Assembly (NCBI GenBank): GCA_964462295.1
Contig: CAYWXH010000012.1
Location: 1-36,822 of the forward strand
Source of the DNA: JALVIU01 sp964462295
GTDB lineage: Bacteria; Atribacterota; JALVIU01
DNA: 36,822 bases
Direction of reading: 5' to 3'
Part shown: positions 22,774 to 31,803 of the stretch, piece after piece
Numbering within the stretch: position 1 is the first letter of the stretch
Layout of the letters: each line of letters begins with the position of its first letter
Program-made: the position numbers and the translations under genes
Notes under the pieces: model-generated
Databases searched by the model: none
The model's input: the letters and a program-made list of their open reading frames with translations, nothing else
Told to the model about the DNA's origin: nothing

Positions 22774-22785
22774 TAAAATAAGACC

Positions 22786-22814
22786 TTGACATTTTTAATA
22801 CTTTAAAGTATTAT
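22786..22814 (+). promoter_or_regulatory. Promoter of tRNA-Arg and probably argS
   Basis: TTGACA (22786-22791), 17 bases, then TATTAT (22809-22814). The tRNA begins 13 nt after the -10, so transcription would start about at, or a few bases before, the mature 5' end. Confidence 0.7.
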
Positions 22815-22826
22815 ATATATGTAAAA

Positions 22827-22900
22827 GCGCCCGTAGCTCATTCGGATAGAGCAGGGGCTTCCTAAGCCCTTGGTGGGAGGTTCGAGTCCTCTCGGGCGCT
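22827..22900 (+). tRNA. tRNA-Arg (anticodon CCU)
   Basis: A full cloverleaf can be drawn: acceptor GCGCCCG/CGGGCGC, D arm GCTC...GAGC, anticodon stem GGGGC/GCCCT around the loop TTCCTAA with anticodon CCT, and TpsiC arm GGAGG TTCGAGT CCTCT. It reads AGG codons, which are common here along with AGA. CCA is not encoded; the acceptor stem runs straight into T's, so the discriminator base would be U, which is unusual. The T-rich stretch after it (22900-22913) may help end transcription. The arginyl-tRNA synthetase gene follows 39 nt on. Confidence 0.93.
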
Positions 22901-22939
22901 TTTATTTTTTATATAGAAAAATTAAATCAAGAGGTGATT

Positions 22940-24574
22940 ATGGAGGAGATATTTTCCTATTTAACCAACAGACTTACTGAGATAGTAAGAGACAATAAAT
23001 GGGGAGATCCCCCAATAATAATTGATTTTCCCCGAGATGAAAAATTTGGAGACCTTTCTTCTAATCTCCCCCTTATTTTGGCTAAAGTTGCTAAGCGCTC
23101 CCCAAAAGATATAAGTGAGATAATAATAAACCAATTACAAACAGATAAAGGGGAGTATGTAGAAAAAGTAGAATTTGTAAATGGTTTTTTAAATTTTTAT
23201 ATATCCAAGAGATATTTATACAAAGAGATTCAAAAAATTAATGAGATAGAAGAAGAGTATGGAAGAATAAATCTTGGAGATGGTCTTAGAATTCAGGTGG
23301 AATTTGTAAGTGCGAATCCTACAGGTCCTCTTCATGTAGGACATGGAAGACACGCAGCATTTGGTGATTCTCTCTCGAGAATTTTAAAAGAGGCAGGGTA
23401 TGATGTACAGAGAGAGTATTATGTAAATGATGCAGGAAAGCAGATGGATATCTTAGGTCTTTCCATAAAAGAGCGAGCTAAAGAGCTAATAGGGATATCT
23501 GTGGAGTTCCCTGAAGATGGTTATAAGGGAGAATACATAAAAGATATAGCACGGGAACTTTTAGATAAATATGGAGAGACTGTTATAGAAAAAGATATAG
23601 AATTTTTTAAAAATTATGGACTCAATAAGATCTTAGATGGTATTAAAAGAGATCTTTCTGATTTTGGAGTAGAGTTTGATAATTGGTTTAGTGAGAAGAC
23701 TTTATATGAGAGACACATATTAGATAAGATAATTGAACTTTTGAAGGCCAAAGGTCTTACTTATGAAAAAGACGGAGCTTTGTGGCTAAAAACTACACAA
23801 TTTGGTGATGATAAAGATAGAGTGCTTATAAGAAGTAATGGGGCACCTACCTATTTTGCAGGAGATCTTGCATACCATTATGATAAACTAAGTAGAGGTT
23901 TTGATAAAGTTATAGATGTATGGGGTGCAGACCACCATGGATATGTAAAGAGAATGAAGGCAGGTACTTTTGCCTTAGGTTATCCTGAAGGAGGTTTTGA
24001 GGCCCTTCTTGTACAGTTTGTTTCCCTTATAAAACAAGGGAAAAATATTGGGATGTCTACCCGGGCAGGAGAATTTATCACATTGAGAGAACTTATAGAT
24101 GAAGTAGGGAAAGATGTAGCACGATTCTATTATGTATCTAAGAGTGCAGATTCTCACTTGGAATTTGATTTAGATAAGGCAAAAGAAGAGACAAAAGATA
24201 ACCCTATGTATTATATGCAATATGCCTATGCGCGTCTTTCAAGTATATTTCAAAAGGCAAGAGAGAAAGGGTTTGTCTTAGGAGAGGATGTAGACCTTAG
24301 TCTATTAACTCACGAGGATGAAATAAGACTTATGAAGGTCTTATTAAGATATCCTAAGGTAATTGAAAAAGCTGCTAAGCATTATGCAGTTCATCTACTG
24401 ATAAATTACCTTCAAGACCTTGCATCTTCATTTCATAAATTTTATACAAGCTGCAAGGTTTTAGGAGAAGATAGAAACCTCTCCCTTGCAAGGCTATCTC
24501 TTGTGAATGCCACAAAGATCATCCTAAATAAATCTCTTACCCTGGTAGGAGTTACTGCTTTAGAAAAAATGTAA
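22940..24574 (+). CDS. argS: Arginyl-tRNA synthetase
   Basis: This 544-residue class I synthetase charges tRNA-Arg. The N-terminal Add-1-like domain (about 1-95) is followed by the ATP site with ANPTGPLHVGHGRHAAFGD, whose HVGH (132-135) is the HIGH motif. The second signature is GMSTRAGEFITL, in place of the more usual KMSTR; several ArgS proteins lack the first Lys. The C-terminal anticodon-binding domain contains MYYMQYAYARLSSI and ends LVGVTALEKM, as expected for ArgS. The ATG at 22940 is preferred, with AGAGGTG as ribosome site, over a GTG two codons upstream. It lies 39 nt after tRNA-Arg and may share its promoter. Confidence 0.96.
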   Translation: MEEIFSYLTNRLTEIVRDNKWGDPPIIIDFPRDEKFGDLSSNLPLILAKVAKRSPKDISEIIINQLQTDKGEYVEKVEFVNGFLNFYISKRYLYKEIQKINEIEEEYGRINLGDGLRIQVEFVSANPTGPLHVGHGRHAAFGDSLSRILKEAGYDVQREYYVNDAGKQMDILGLSIKERAKELIGISVEFPEDGYKGEYIKDIARELLDKYGETVIEKDIEFFKNYGLNKILDGIKRDLSDFGVEFDNWFSEKTLYERHILDKIIELLKAKGLTYEKDGALWLKTTQFGDDKDRVLIRSNGAPTYFAGDLAYHYDKLSRGFDKVIDVWGADHHGYVKRMKAGTFALGYPEGGFEALLVQFVSLIKQGKNIGMSTRAGEFITLRELIDEVGKDVARFYYVSKSADSHLEFDLDKAKEETKDNPMYYMQYAYARLSSIFQKAREKGFVLGEDVDLSLLTHEDEIRLMKVLLRYPKVIEKAAKHYAVHLLINYLQDLASSFHKFYTSCKVLGEDRNLSLARLSLVNATKIILNKSLTLVGVTALEKM

Positions 24575-24585
24575 AAGTAGCCAAA

Positions 24586-25902
24586 ATGGGCCTAAAAAAG
24601 ACTTTTTTTAATATAATAAAATGGTTTTATCCTGGGATGAGGGTAAAAAGATATGCCCTCATCTCTATCTTGGGTCTTTTACTTCTCGGTTGGGGGCTTT
24701 TGGTGCTACTCCCCATAGATTTTTTTCGTATATTTAAAGATTTAGGCTTTAAAATCATTGGAAACAATAAACCCCTTGCCTTTTTTCTTTCCTTCTTTGG
24801 CGTCCTTCTTATAGTATTGGGTATTAGGTGGATGAATCTTTCAGTATTTAGGGGTATTCTCCCTAACAGAGAAAAGGAGGTCCCTGAAATAATCTATAGA
24901 GAAAGATACCTTAAAAGGGGTCCCAAGATTGTAGCCATTGGAGGAGGAACGGGGCTTTCTACTTTACTTAGGGGACTGAAGTACTATACAAGCAATATTA
25001 CAGCGATTGTAACTGTTTCGGATAGTGGAGGAAGCTCAGGGCGATTAAGACGGGATATGGGAGTGCTCCCACCTGGTGATATTAGGAATTGTCTTGTAGC
25101 CCTTGCTGTCTCTGAACCTTTGATGACAGAGCTTTTTCAGTATAGGTTCAAAGAAGGAGAATTAAAGGGGCATAGCTTTGGAAATCTTCTTATCGCTGCC
25201 ATGTCAGATATTACGGGTAATTTTGAAAGGGCTATCTGGGAGACAAGTAAGGTCCTTTCTATAAGAGGAAGGGTGCTTCCCTCTACTCTTTCATCTGTAA
25301 CTTTGTGTGCGGAATTCGAAGATGGTAAGATTATAAAGGGAGAGGACAAAATTCCCTATTATAAGAAAAAGATAAAACATCTTTTTATAGAGCCAAGCGA
25401 AGTTTATCCATTAGATGAGGCTATAGAGGCTATATATGATGCAGAACTTATTATTTTTGGTCCAGGAAGTTTGTATACGAGTATCATATCCAATCTATTG
25501 GTAAAAGGTATCCCTGAGGCTATTAGAGAGGCTAAGGCACCTAAGGTGTATGTGGTAAATATAATGACCCAACCTGGTGAGACAGATGGGTATACTGCAT
25601 CCCATCATCTAAGGGAATTGCTTAGATATTTAAACATGGATAAAATAGATTATGTTTTTGTAAATAATGGTAAGGTGGATGAGGGCATTCTTGCAAGGTA
25701 TGAGAAAGAATTTGCAAAACTTGTGAAAATAGATTATAATAACTTAGAAAGATATGCAAAAAATGTAGTTCTTTCTAATTTTGTATATATGGATAAGGAA
25801 GTGGTAAGACACAACTCTTCATTACTTTCTGAAAAGATAATAAGCATAATACCTCCCCATAGGAGATTAAGAGGTATTATAAAAAGGGGTGAAACATATT
25901 GA
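24586..25902 (+). CDS. YvcK/CofD-family protein with N-terminal membrane anchor
   Basis: This 438-residue protein has two N-terminal membrane helices (about 24-42 and 64-82), then a YvcK-type domain from about residue 113: AIGGGTGLSTLLRGLK, VSDSGGSSGRLRRD, LPPGDIRNCLVAL, then FGPGSLYTSI and NIMTQPGETDGY further on. YvcK (GlmR) proteins bind UDP-sugars and are needed for gluconeogenic growth and cell-wall precursor control. The related CofD makes a cofactor that I have no reason to expect here. The start at 24586 has only a poor ribosome site, 11 nt after argS. Its stop overlaps the TTG start of the GH57 gene, so it belongs to the glucan operon. Confidence 0.9.
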   Translation: MGLKKTFFNIIKWFYPGMRVKRYALISILGLLLLGWGLLVLLPIDFFRIFKDLGFKIIGNNKPLAFFLSFFGVLLIVLGIRWMNLSVFRGILPNREKEVPEIIYRERYLKRGPKIVAIGGGTGLSTLLRGLKYYTSNITAIVTVSDSGGSSGRLRRDMGVLPPGDIRNCLVALAVSEPLMTELFQYRFKEGELKGHSFGNLLIAAMSDITGNFERAIWETSKVLSIRGRVLPSTLSSVTLCAEFEDGKIIKGEDKIPYYKKKIKHLFIEPSEVYPLDEAIEAIYDAELIIFGPGSLYTSIISNLLVKGIPEAIREAKAPKVYVVNIMTQPGETDGYTASHHLRELLRYLNMDKIDYVFVNNGKVDEGILARYEKEFAKLVKIDYNNLERYAKNVVLSNFVYMDKEVVRHNSSLLSEKIISIIPPHRRLRGIIKRGETY

Positions 25903-27602
25903 AAAAAGGGTTTTTTAATCTTGTTTTACATACACATATACCCTACTGTAGGAAAGCAGGGGTATGGCCATTTGGAGAAGAGTGGATTCATGAGGCATTA
26001 TCTGAGACATATATTCCTCTTTTAAATGTACTTTATGGTCTTGTGGAAGAAGGATACAATCCTTATATAACGATAAACCTTACACCTATACTTGTTGAAC
26101 AGTTAAAAGACAGTTACTTTAATGAAAAATTTAAAAAATATGTAGAGAATAAGATATACCTTGCAGAAAAGGATATAATAAGGTTTGATAAGAAGGGAAA
26201 GAAGGAATATAAACATGTGGCAGAGTTTTATGCCAATTGGTATAAAGATATATATAGAAGTTATAAAGAAAAATTTAATGAAGATGTTATAGGTGCGTTT
26301 AAAAAGTTACAAGATGGGGGTTACATAGAGATTATAACCTGTGCCGCAACTCATGGATACCTACCTCTTTTAGGTAGAGATAGTGCAATTTCGGCACAAA
26401 TAGAGGTAGGGAGAAGAACTTATAAGAAATATTTTGGTAGTAATCCAAAAGGAATATGGCTTCCAGAGTGTGCATATAGACCAAGTTATAATTGGTCTCC
26501 ACCCGTTGATAGTCCTTATGCTCAAAAGGGAGAAAGACCTGGAATAGAAAAGTTTCTTATAGAGAATAACCTAAACTTCTTTTTTGTAGATACTCATGTA
26601 CTCGAAGGAGGGGAACCTAAGGGTGTATATATGGATAGATTTCCCGCTCTTAGAAAGTTATGGGAACAATTTGCAGAAGAGTATAAAGATAAGGCTCCTT
26701 TAAAGATAAAAAAGAGAACTACCTATCTTTCTTACTTACTTCAGTATAAGGAAGATTTTGTAAACGTTTTTGCAAGAAATAAGGAGACAGGTCTTCAGGT
26801 ATGGTCGGGTGACTGGGGATATCCCGGGGATTTTTGGTATAGAGAATTTCACAAAAAAGATGAGGTAAGTGGCCTTCAGTATTGGAGGGTTACTGACCCC
26901 TCTGGAGATCTTGCCAAAAAAGAGGTGTATGTGCCCGAAAAGACCATTGAAAGAATAAAAGAACATGGAATGCATTTTGCCAATTTAGTACATACCCTTC
27001 TTACAAATTTTTATGAGGAATATAATGTCCCTGGTATTATAAGTTCTTTGTATGATACCGAACTCTTTGGACATTGGTGGTTTGAAGGTATATCATGGAT
27101 AGGAGAAGTACTTAAAAATATAAGCAATATGGAAGATATATCTTTAATCACAAGCTCTTCTTATATTGAAAACTATTCTTCTCCTGAAGTAATATCTATA
27201 CCAGAGGGTTCATGGGGAGAAGGTGGTTATCATTTTGTATGGTTTAACGAAAAGACCGAATGGATGTGGCCCATAATATATAGAGCAGAAAAGAGAATGG
27301 AAGATTTGGCAAGAAGATATGTAGATACTTCTGATCTCATGATAGAGAGGATGCTTAATCAGGCGGCACGAGAGTTGTTACTTTTAGAAAGTAGTGATTG
27401 GCCTTTTCTGATTACTACTATGCAAGCTGCAGAGTATGCGAAAAAAAGATTTAAAAATCATGTAGATAAATTTAACACTATTCTTGACTTCGTAGAGGGA
27501 AATAAATTTGATGAGGAGGCTATTGCATATCTTACAGAGGTAGAAGATGAAGATAATCCGTTTTCTTTTATAGATTTTAGGGTATATAATTATAATTATT
27601 AA
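25899..27602 (+). CDS. GH57 1,4-alpha-glucan branching enzyme-type protein
   Basis: This 567-residue cytoplasmic enzyme has the opening LHTHIPYCRKAGVWPFGEEW (10-29) of the GH57 branching-enzyme group (Thermus and Thermococcus types). The nucleophile Glu190 lies in GIWLPECAYRP and the acid Asp386 in LYDTELFGHWW; the WSGDWGYPGDFWYREFHKK block (302-320) and the C-terminal helical DUF1957-like domain are present. It would add alpha-1,6 branches to linear alpha-glucans. A hydrolase relative such as AmyC of Thermotoga cannot be fully excluded. The TTG start overlaps the preceding TGA, with AAAAGGGGTG before it. Two GalT-family genes and another GH57 gene follow, which suggests a glycogen-like polymer pathway. 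Confidence 0.88.
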   Translation: MKKGFFNLVLHTHIPYCRKAGVWPFGEEWIHEALSETYIPLLNVLYGLVEEGYNPYITINLTPILVEQLKDSYFNEKFKKYVENKIYLAEKDIIRFDKKGKKEYKHVAEFYANWYKDIYRSYKEKFNEDVIGAFKKLQDGGYIEIITCAATHGYLPLLGRDSAISAQIEVGRRTYKKYFGSNPKGIWLPECAYRPSYNWSPPVDSPYAQKGERPGIEKFLIENNLNFFFVDTHVLEGGEPKGVYMDRFPALRKLWEQFAEEYKDKAPLKIKKRTTYLSYLLQYKEDFVNVFARNKETGLQVWSGDWGYPGDFWYREFHKKDEVSGLQYWRVTDPSGDLAKKEVYVPEKTIERIKEHGMHFANLVHTLLTNFYEEYNVPGIISSLYDTELFGHWWFEGISWIGEVLKNISNMEDISLITSSSYIENYSSPEVISIPEGSWGEGGYHFVWFNEKTEWMWPIIYRAEKRMEDLARRYVDTSDLMIERMLNQAARELLLLESSDWPFLITTMQAAEYAKKRFKNHVDKFNTILDFVEGNKFDEEAIAYLTEVEDEDNPFSFIDFRVYNYNY

Positions 27603-27629
27603 AAGTATAGAAAAGGAGTGATATTAATC

Positions 27630-28673
27630 ATGAGTGAACTTAGAAAAGATCCCATAACAGAGAGATGGGTTATTATAGCAACAGAGCGGGCCAAAAGACC
27701 CCATGCCTTTTCGGAGATAAAAGAAACAGAAGAGGATATAGAGTCATGTCCTTTTTGTGAGGGACATGAAGAGATGACACCACCAGAGATTATTGCATAT
27801 AGGAAGCCAGGAACAAAGCCTGATTCTCCTGGATGGTGGGTAAGGGTTGTTCCCAATTTAAATCCTGTTCTTAAAATTGAAGAAAAATTGGAAAAATGGG
27901 GAGAGGGTCTTTATGATCTTATGAGTGGAGTAGGGGCAAATGAGGTTATTGTAGAGTTTCCCGACCATTACAAAAATCTTGCCAATGCAGGTGGGGAAGA
28001 GATAAGTGAGATTCTTTGGATGTATAGAGATAGAATCTTGGACCTCAAAAAAGACCCCCGATTTAAGTATGCACTAATTTTTAAAAATCAAGGGAGAAAG
28101 GCAGGAGGAAGGATTACTCATCCACATTCTCAGATTATTGCTACCCCTGTAGTTCCTTTGAGGGTAAGAGAAGAACTTGACGGCTCAAGAGACTATTTTG
28201 AATATAAGGATAGATGTCCATATTGTGATATTATTAGAGAAGAGACACGGGGCAAGAAAGATCGTGTAGTTGTTGAAAGTGATAAATTTCTGGCATATGC
28301 ACCCTTTGCTTCCCGTTTTCCTTATGAGATACATATCCTTCCAAAAAGACATGATCCTTGTTATTGTTCTATAGACAGGGAAGAGGTACTTGACCTTGCT
28401 TTTGTTGTAAAAGAGGTGTTTTCAAAATTATACAGACTCTTAGGTAGACCACCTTTTAACTTTGTATTACACACCTGTCCATTTAATGTAAAAAAGAGAG
28501 AGTATGCACTTATGCATGAGTATTATCATTGGCATATAGAGATTATGCCAAGACTTACTCAGGTTGCAGGTTTTGAATGGGGATCAGGTTTTTATATAAA
28601 TCCCGTGCCTCCGGAATTTGCTGCAAAACTTTTAAGAGAACTTGACCAGAAGGAGGAAGAAAAAGATGAGTGA
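27630..28673 (+). CDS. galT: GalT-family nucleotidyltransferase, copy 1
   Basis: This 347-residue HIT-superfamily enzyme resembles galactose-1-phosphate uridylyltransferase. The catalytic motif is His164-Pro-His166-Ser-Gln168 (H166 would carry the nucleotide). A Cys40-x2-Cys43 pair (CPFCEGHE) and CPYC near residue 195 suggest metal sites; YYHWHIEIMPR lies near the end. The family also includes ADP-glucose phosphorylases, and neither galK nor galE is in the window, so its sugar may be glucose rather than galactose. I chose the ATG at 27630, after AAAAGGAG, over a GTG four codons upstream. Its last 8 nt overlap a homologous second copy. Confidence 0.87.
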   Translation: MSELRKDPITERWVIIATERAKRPHAFSEIKETEEDIESCPFCEGHEEMTPPEIIAYRKPGTKPDSPGWWVRVVPNLNPVLKIEEKLEKWGEGLYDLMSGVGANEVIVEFPDHYKNLANAGGEEISEILWMYRDRILDLKKDPRFKYALIFKNQGRKAGGRITHPHSQIIATPVVPLRVREELDGSRDYFEYKDRCPYCDIIREETRGKKDRVVVESDKFLAYAPFASRFPYEIHILPKRHDPCYCSIDREEVLDLAFVVKEVFSKLYRLLGRPPFNFVLHTCPFNVKKREYALMHEYYHWHIEIMPRLTQVAGFEWGSGFYINPVPPEFAAKLLRELDQKEEEKDE

Positions 28674-29676
28674 GTTTAGAAAAGACCCGGTAAATAATAG
28701 ATGGATCATCATAAGTCCAGAATTTAAAAATAGGATGACTATTCCAGAAAAGCTTGAAGAAGTAAATTCTGGGCCAATCCCTGAGAATTGTCCATTTTGC
28801 CCAGGACATGAGGATAAAACTCCTCCTGAGATAATAGCTTATAGAAAAGGAGGAGAGAAGAACGGTCCCGGATGGTGGGTAAGGGTTATACCAAATAAAT
28901 TTCCTGCCCTTATGATAGAACCTCCACTAAAAAGAAAGGGTGTAGGCATGTATGATATGATGAATGGGGTAGGTGCCCATGAGGTAATAATAGAGACACC
29001 TAATCATTATATGAGTCTTGGAAAGATGACAGAAAAAGAAGTAGAGGATGTACTTTGGGCATATTATGATAGATTCATGGACCTTCAGAAAGACCCAAGA
29101 ATGGAATATATATTGATATTTAAAAATCATAAAAGGGAGGCAGGTAGTTCCTTAGATCATCCACATTCTCAGATTATTGCTACACCTATTGTTCCGAAAA
29201 GGGTAATGGAGGAAATGAAATGGGCTAAAAAATACTATAACTACAAGAAGAGATGTGTTTTTTGTGATATGTTAGTTCAAGAGATGGAAGAAGGAAGGAG
29301 AATAATTTTTGAAAATGATTATTTCATAACCTTTGCACCTTTTGCTCCTCGTTTTCCATATGAGATGCATATAATGCCTAAAGAACATCAGTCTTCATTT
29401 GGAATGATAAAACCCAGTGAAATGTCACATCTTGCCTCTGCACTTCGGGATGCACTCCGAAGAATGTATAAACTCTTAAATGATCCCCCGTATAATTTTA
29501 TTATTCATACAACACTTCAGAATAAAAAAGAGGGGGCAGAATATTATCATTGGCATATTGAAATAGTTCCAAGACTTGTGAAAATGACAGGTTTTGAATG
29601 GGGTTCGGGTTTTCATATCAATCCTATGTTCCCCGAAGATGCCGCTAAAGAGCTAAGAGAAGTGGATATTTCTTAA
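28666..29676 (+). CDS. GalT-family nucleotidyltransferase, copy 2
   Basis: This 336-residue paralogue follows copy 1 with an 8-nt overlap. Both share the SE(L/F)RKDP start, the TPPEIIAYRK and GWWVRV blocks, the HPHSQIIATP catalytic site (here His165, His167, Gln169), the FAxRFPYE(I/M)HI segment and the C-terminal GFEWGSGF. Copy 2 differs around residues 22-41, has GAGSS-like variation before the HPHSQ motif and lacks a short insert near the end. The active-site residues are intact in both, so this looks like divergence of function or a heteromeric pair and not decay. ATG 28666 with AGGAGGA before it is favoured over an upstream start. Confidence 0.87.
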   Translation: MSEFRKDPVNNRWIIISPEFKNRMTIPEKLEEVNSGPIPENCPFCPGHEDKTPPEIIAYRKGGEKNGPGWWVRVIPNKFPALMIEPPLKRKGVGMYDMMNGVGAHEVIIETPNHYMSLGKMTEKEVEDVLWAYYDRFMDLQKDPRMEYILIFKNHKREAGSSLDHPHSQIIATPIVPKRVMEEMKWAKKYYNYKKRCVFCDMLVQEMEEGRRIIFENDYFITFAPFAPRFPYEMHIMPKEHQSSFGMIKPSEMSHLASALRDALRRMYKLLNDPPYNFIIHTTLQNKKEGAEYYHWHIEIVPRLVKMTGFEWGSGFHINPMFPEDAAKELREVDIS

Positions 29677-29688
29677 AAGGGGGATAGC

Positions 29689-31803
29689 GTGAAAGGGATA
29701 AGCTTTGTTTTTGGCATACACAACCATCAACCGGTAGGGAATTTTGACTTTGTGATAGATGATGCCTATAGAAGGTCTTATCTTCCATTTTTAGAGGTAC
29801 TTAGAGAATTTCCAAAAATAAAGATATCTATCCATAATTCTGGTTATCTATTTGAGTATCTTTTGAAAAAATATCCAAAATACAAAGAAACCCTTTCAGA
29901 ACTTGTTGGAAGAGGACAAGTTGAAATTTTATCAGGTGGATTCTATGAGCCCATATTTCCTGCTATCTCCGGGAAAGATAGAAGAAATCAAATTTTAAAA
30001 CTTACAAAATTTATAGAGGATAATTTTTCATATCATCCTAAAGGGATGTGGCTTTCTGAGAGGGTTTGGGAACAAGGAATAGTTAAAGATCTTGCATCTT
30101 CAGGCATAGAATTTACAATACTTGATGATGAACACTTCCTCTTATCAGGCTTATCACATGAGGAGCTATATGGTTATTATTCCACTGAACATGAAGGATA
30201 TTCAATTTCTCTTTTCCCTATATCTAAAGAGTTGAGATATCTTATCCCATTTAAAAAGCCTAAGGAAACCATAGAATTTTTTAAAGATTTAGTAGGTAAG
30301 GAGCGCCTTTTGGTGCTTGCAGATGATGGTGAAAAATTTGGTGTATGGCCCGGGACATACAGTCTTGTTTATGAAAAGGGATGGCTTAAAGAGTTTTTTA
30401 CCCTTCTTACAGAAAACAGTGATTGGATAGAGATTCTTACCTTTTCAGAGGCCTTAAAAAAGTTTCCTTCTCGGGGGCTTATCTATCTTCCTGAGGCATC
30501 ATACAAAGAGATGATGGAGTGGGCCTTACCACCAGAGCTTACAATAGAGCTTCAAGAAGCAGAAGAGATTTTTTCAAGAGAGGAAAAATATGCAAGATAT
30601 ATGAAGTTTTTAAGAGGTACATTTTGGAGAAACTTCCTTGTGAAATATGAAGAGGCAAACAATATGCATAAACGAATGATAGATTTAAGCCAAAGATGTT
30701 CCACATTAAAAGATGCAGAGGAAATTTCTCTACCTTATGAATATCTCATGAGAGCACAGGCAAATGATGCCTATTGGCATGGTGTATTTGGGGGCCTTTA
30801 TCTCCCACATTTGCGTTCTGCTATATATAGAAATCTTATAGAGGCAGAGAAGGAGCTTGATAAAATTTCTTATGGTAATGAAGATGTATTAGTTATAGAA
30901 GAAAAAGATATTGATAAGGATGGAAAAAAAGAACTCATAGCAAAAAATCAAGAACTTGCCCTATTTGTAAAACCCTCTTATGGAGGAGCTATCTTTGAGA
31001 TAGACTATAGGAAGAAATCACTGAATATAACAGATACCCTAAAAAGAAGATTTGAGGCATACCATAAAAAAATTCAAATAGCACAAGCTCCAGGTAAAGA
31101 AGAAGGTAAGAGTATCCATGAAATAGTTATAGCCAAAGAGAAAAATCTTGAGAATTATCTCATCTATGATTGGCATAACAAATATTCCCTAATGGATCAT
31201 TTCTTAAAAGAGGGCACTACTTGTGATAGTTTCTATAGGTCAAGCTATGGAGAGCAAGGAGATTTTACCATATTACCTTATGATTATTCTATGATAGAAG
31301 AACAAGACCTCATAAGATTATCTCTCAAGAGAAAAGGTCATATTTGGGTGAAGGAAGAGTTTTTACCACTTGATATTGGGAAAGATGTAACTCTTATTAA
31401 AGGTGACTCTTCCATAAGGATAGATTATTCCTTTGAAAATAAGTCTTTCATGGATTATAATGCATGGTTTGGTACAGAGTTTAACTTCTCTTTATTTGAA
31501 AGAGAAAATAAAGAGAAGTATATCGAATATCCAGATGGAAGCCGTTCATATTTTGATGATATTTCAGAAAAAAAGGATATAGAAGAATTTGTTATTTTTG
31601 ATAATGTATTGGGATTTAAAATAGGATTTACATTTGATATCCCTATAATATTGTGGCATTATCCTATAGATACTGTCTCTCAATCTGAAGGGGGTTTTGA
31701 GAGGACTTTTCAAGGACTTGGGATTTTAATTTCCTTTAAACAATTATTTATAAAAAATGAAATCTTTCCCTTTTCTTTTAATATAAAATTTGAAACTTTA
31801 TAG
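29689..31803 (+). CDS. GH57 4-alpha-glucanotransferase/alpha-amylase-type enzyme
   Basis: This 704-residue protein begins GISFVFGIHNHQPVGNFDFV, the typical opening of the GH57 glucanotransferase/amylase branch (Thermococcus litoralis type). The nucleophile is Glu124 in MWLSERVWE and the acid an Asp in LADDGEKFGVWPGT (about 212-213). A helical domain follows with YREMMEW-like (YKEMMEWALP) and QANDAYWHGVFGGLYLPHLR motifs, then a C-terminal beta domain (about 400-704). It resembles Dictyoglomus AmyA in motif order, but I recall enough differences to think it a paralogue, so no symbol is given. The start is a GTG after AAAGGGGG. It has no signal peptide, so it acts on internal glucan. Confidence 0.9.
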   Translation: MKGISFVFGIHNHQPVGNFDFVIDDAYRRSYLPFLEVLREFPKIKISIHNSGYLFEYLLKKYPKYKETLSELVGRGQVEILSGGFYEPIFPAISGKDRRNQILKLTKFIEDNFSYHPKGMWLSERVWEQGIVKDLASSGIEFTILDDEHFLLSGLSHEELYGYYSTEHEGYSISLFPISKELRYLIPFKKPKETIEFFKDLVGKERLLVLADDGEKFGVWPGTYSLVYEKGWLKEFFTLLTENSDWIEILTFSEALKKFPSRGLIYLPEASYKEMMEWALPPELTIELQEAEEIFSREEKYARYMKFLRGTFWRNFLVKYEEANNMHKRMIDLSQRCSTLKDAEEISLPYEYLMRAQANDAYWHGVFGGLYLPHLRSAIYRNLIEAEKELDKISYGNEDVLVIEEKDIDKDGKKELIAKNQELALFVKPSYGGAIFEIDYRKKSLNITDTLKRRFEAYHKKIQIAQAPGKEEGKSIHEIVIAKEKNLENYLIYDWHNKYSLMDHFLKEGTTCDSFYRSSYGEQGDFTILPYDYSMIEEQDLIRLSLKRKGHIWVKEEFLPLDIGKDVTLIKGDSSIRIDYSFENKSFMDYNAWFGTEFNFSLFERENKEKYIEYPDGSRSYFDDISEKKDIEEFVIFDNVLGFKIGFTFDIPIILWHYPIDTVSQSEGGFERTFQGLGILISFKQLFIKNEIFPFSFNIKFETL

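Noticed and set aside
22900..22939. T-box or other riboswitch before argS
   Set aside because: The spacer is under 40 nt and contains no T-box motif or specifier stem.
29689..31803. Naming the large GH57 gene amyA after the Dictyoglomus amylase
   Set aside because: The motif order is the same, but the sequence differs at many positions from what I recall of AmyA; it looks like a paralogue.
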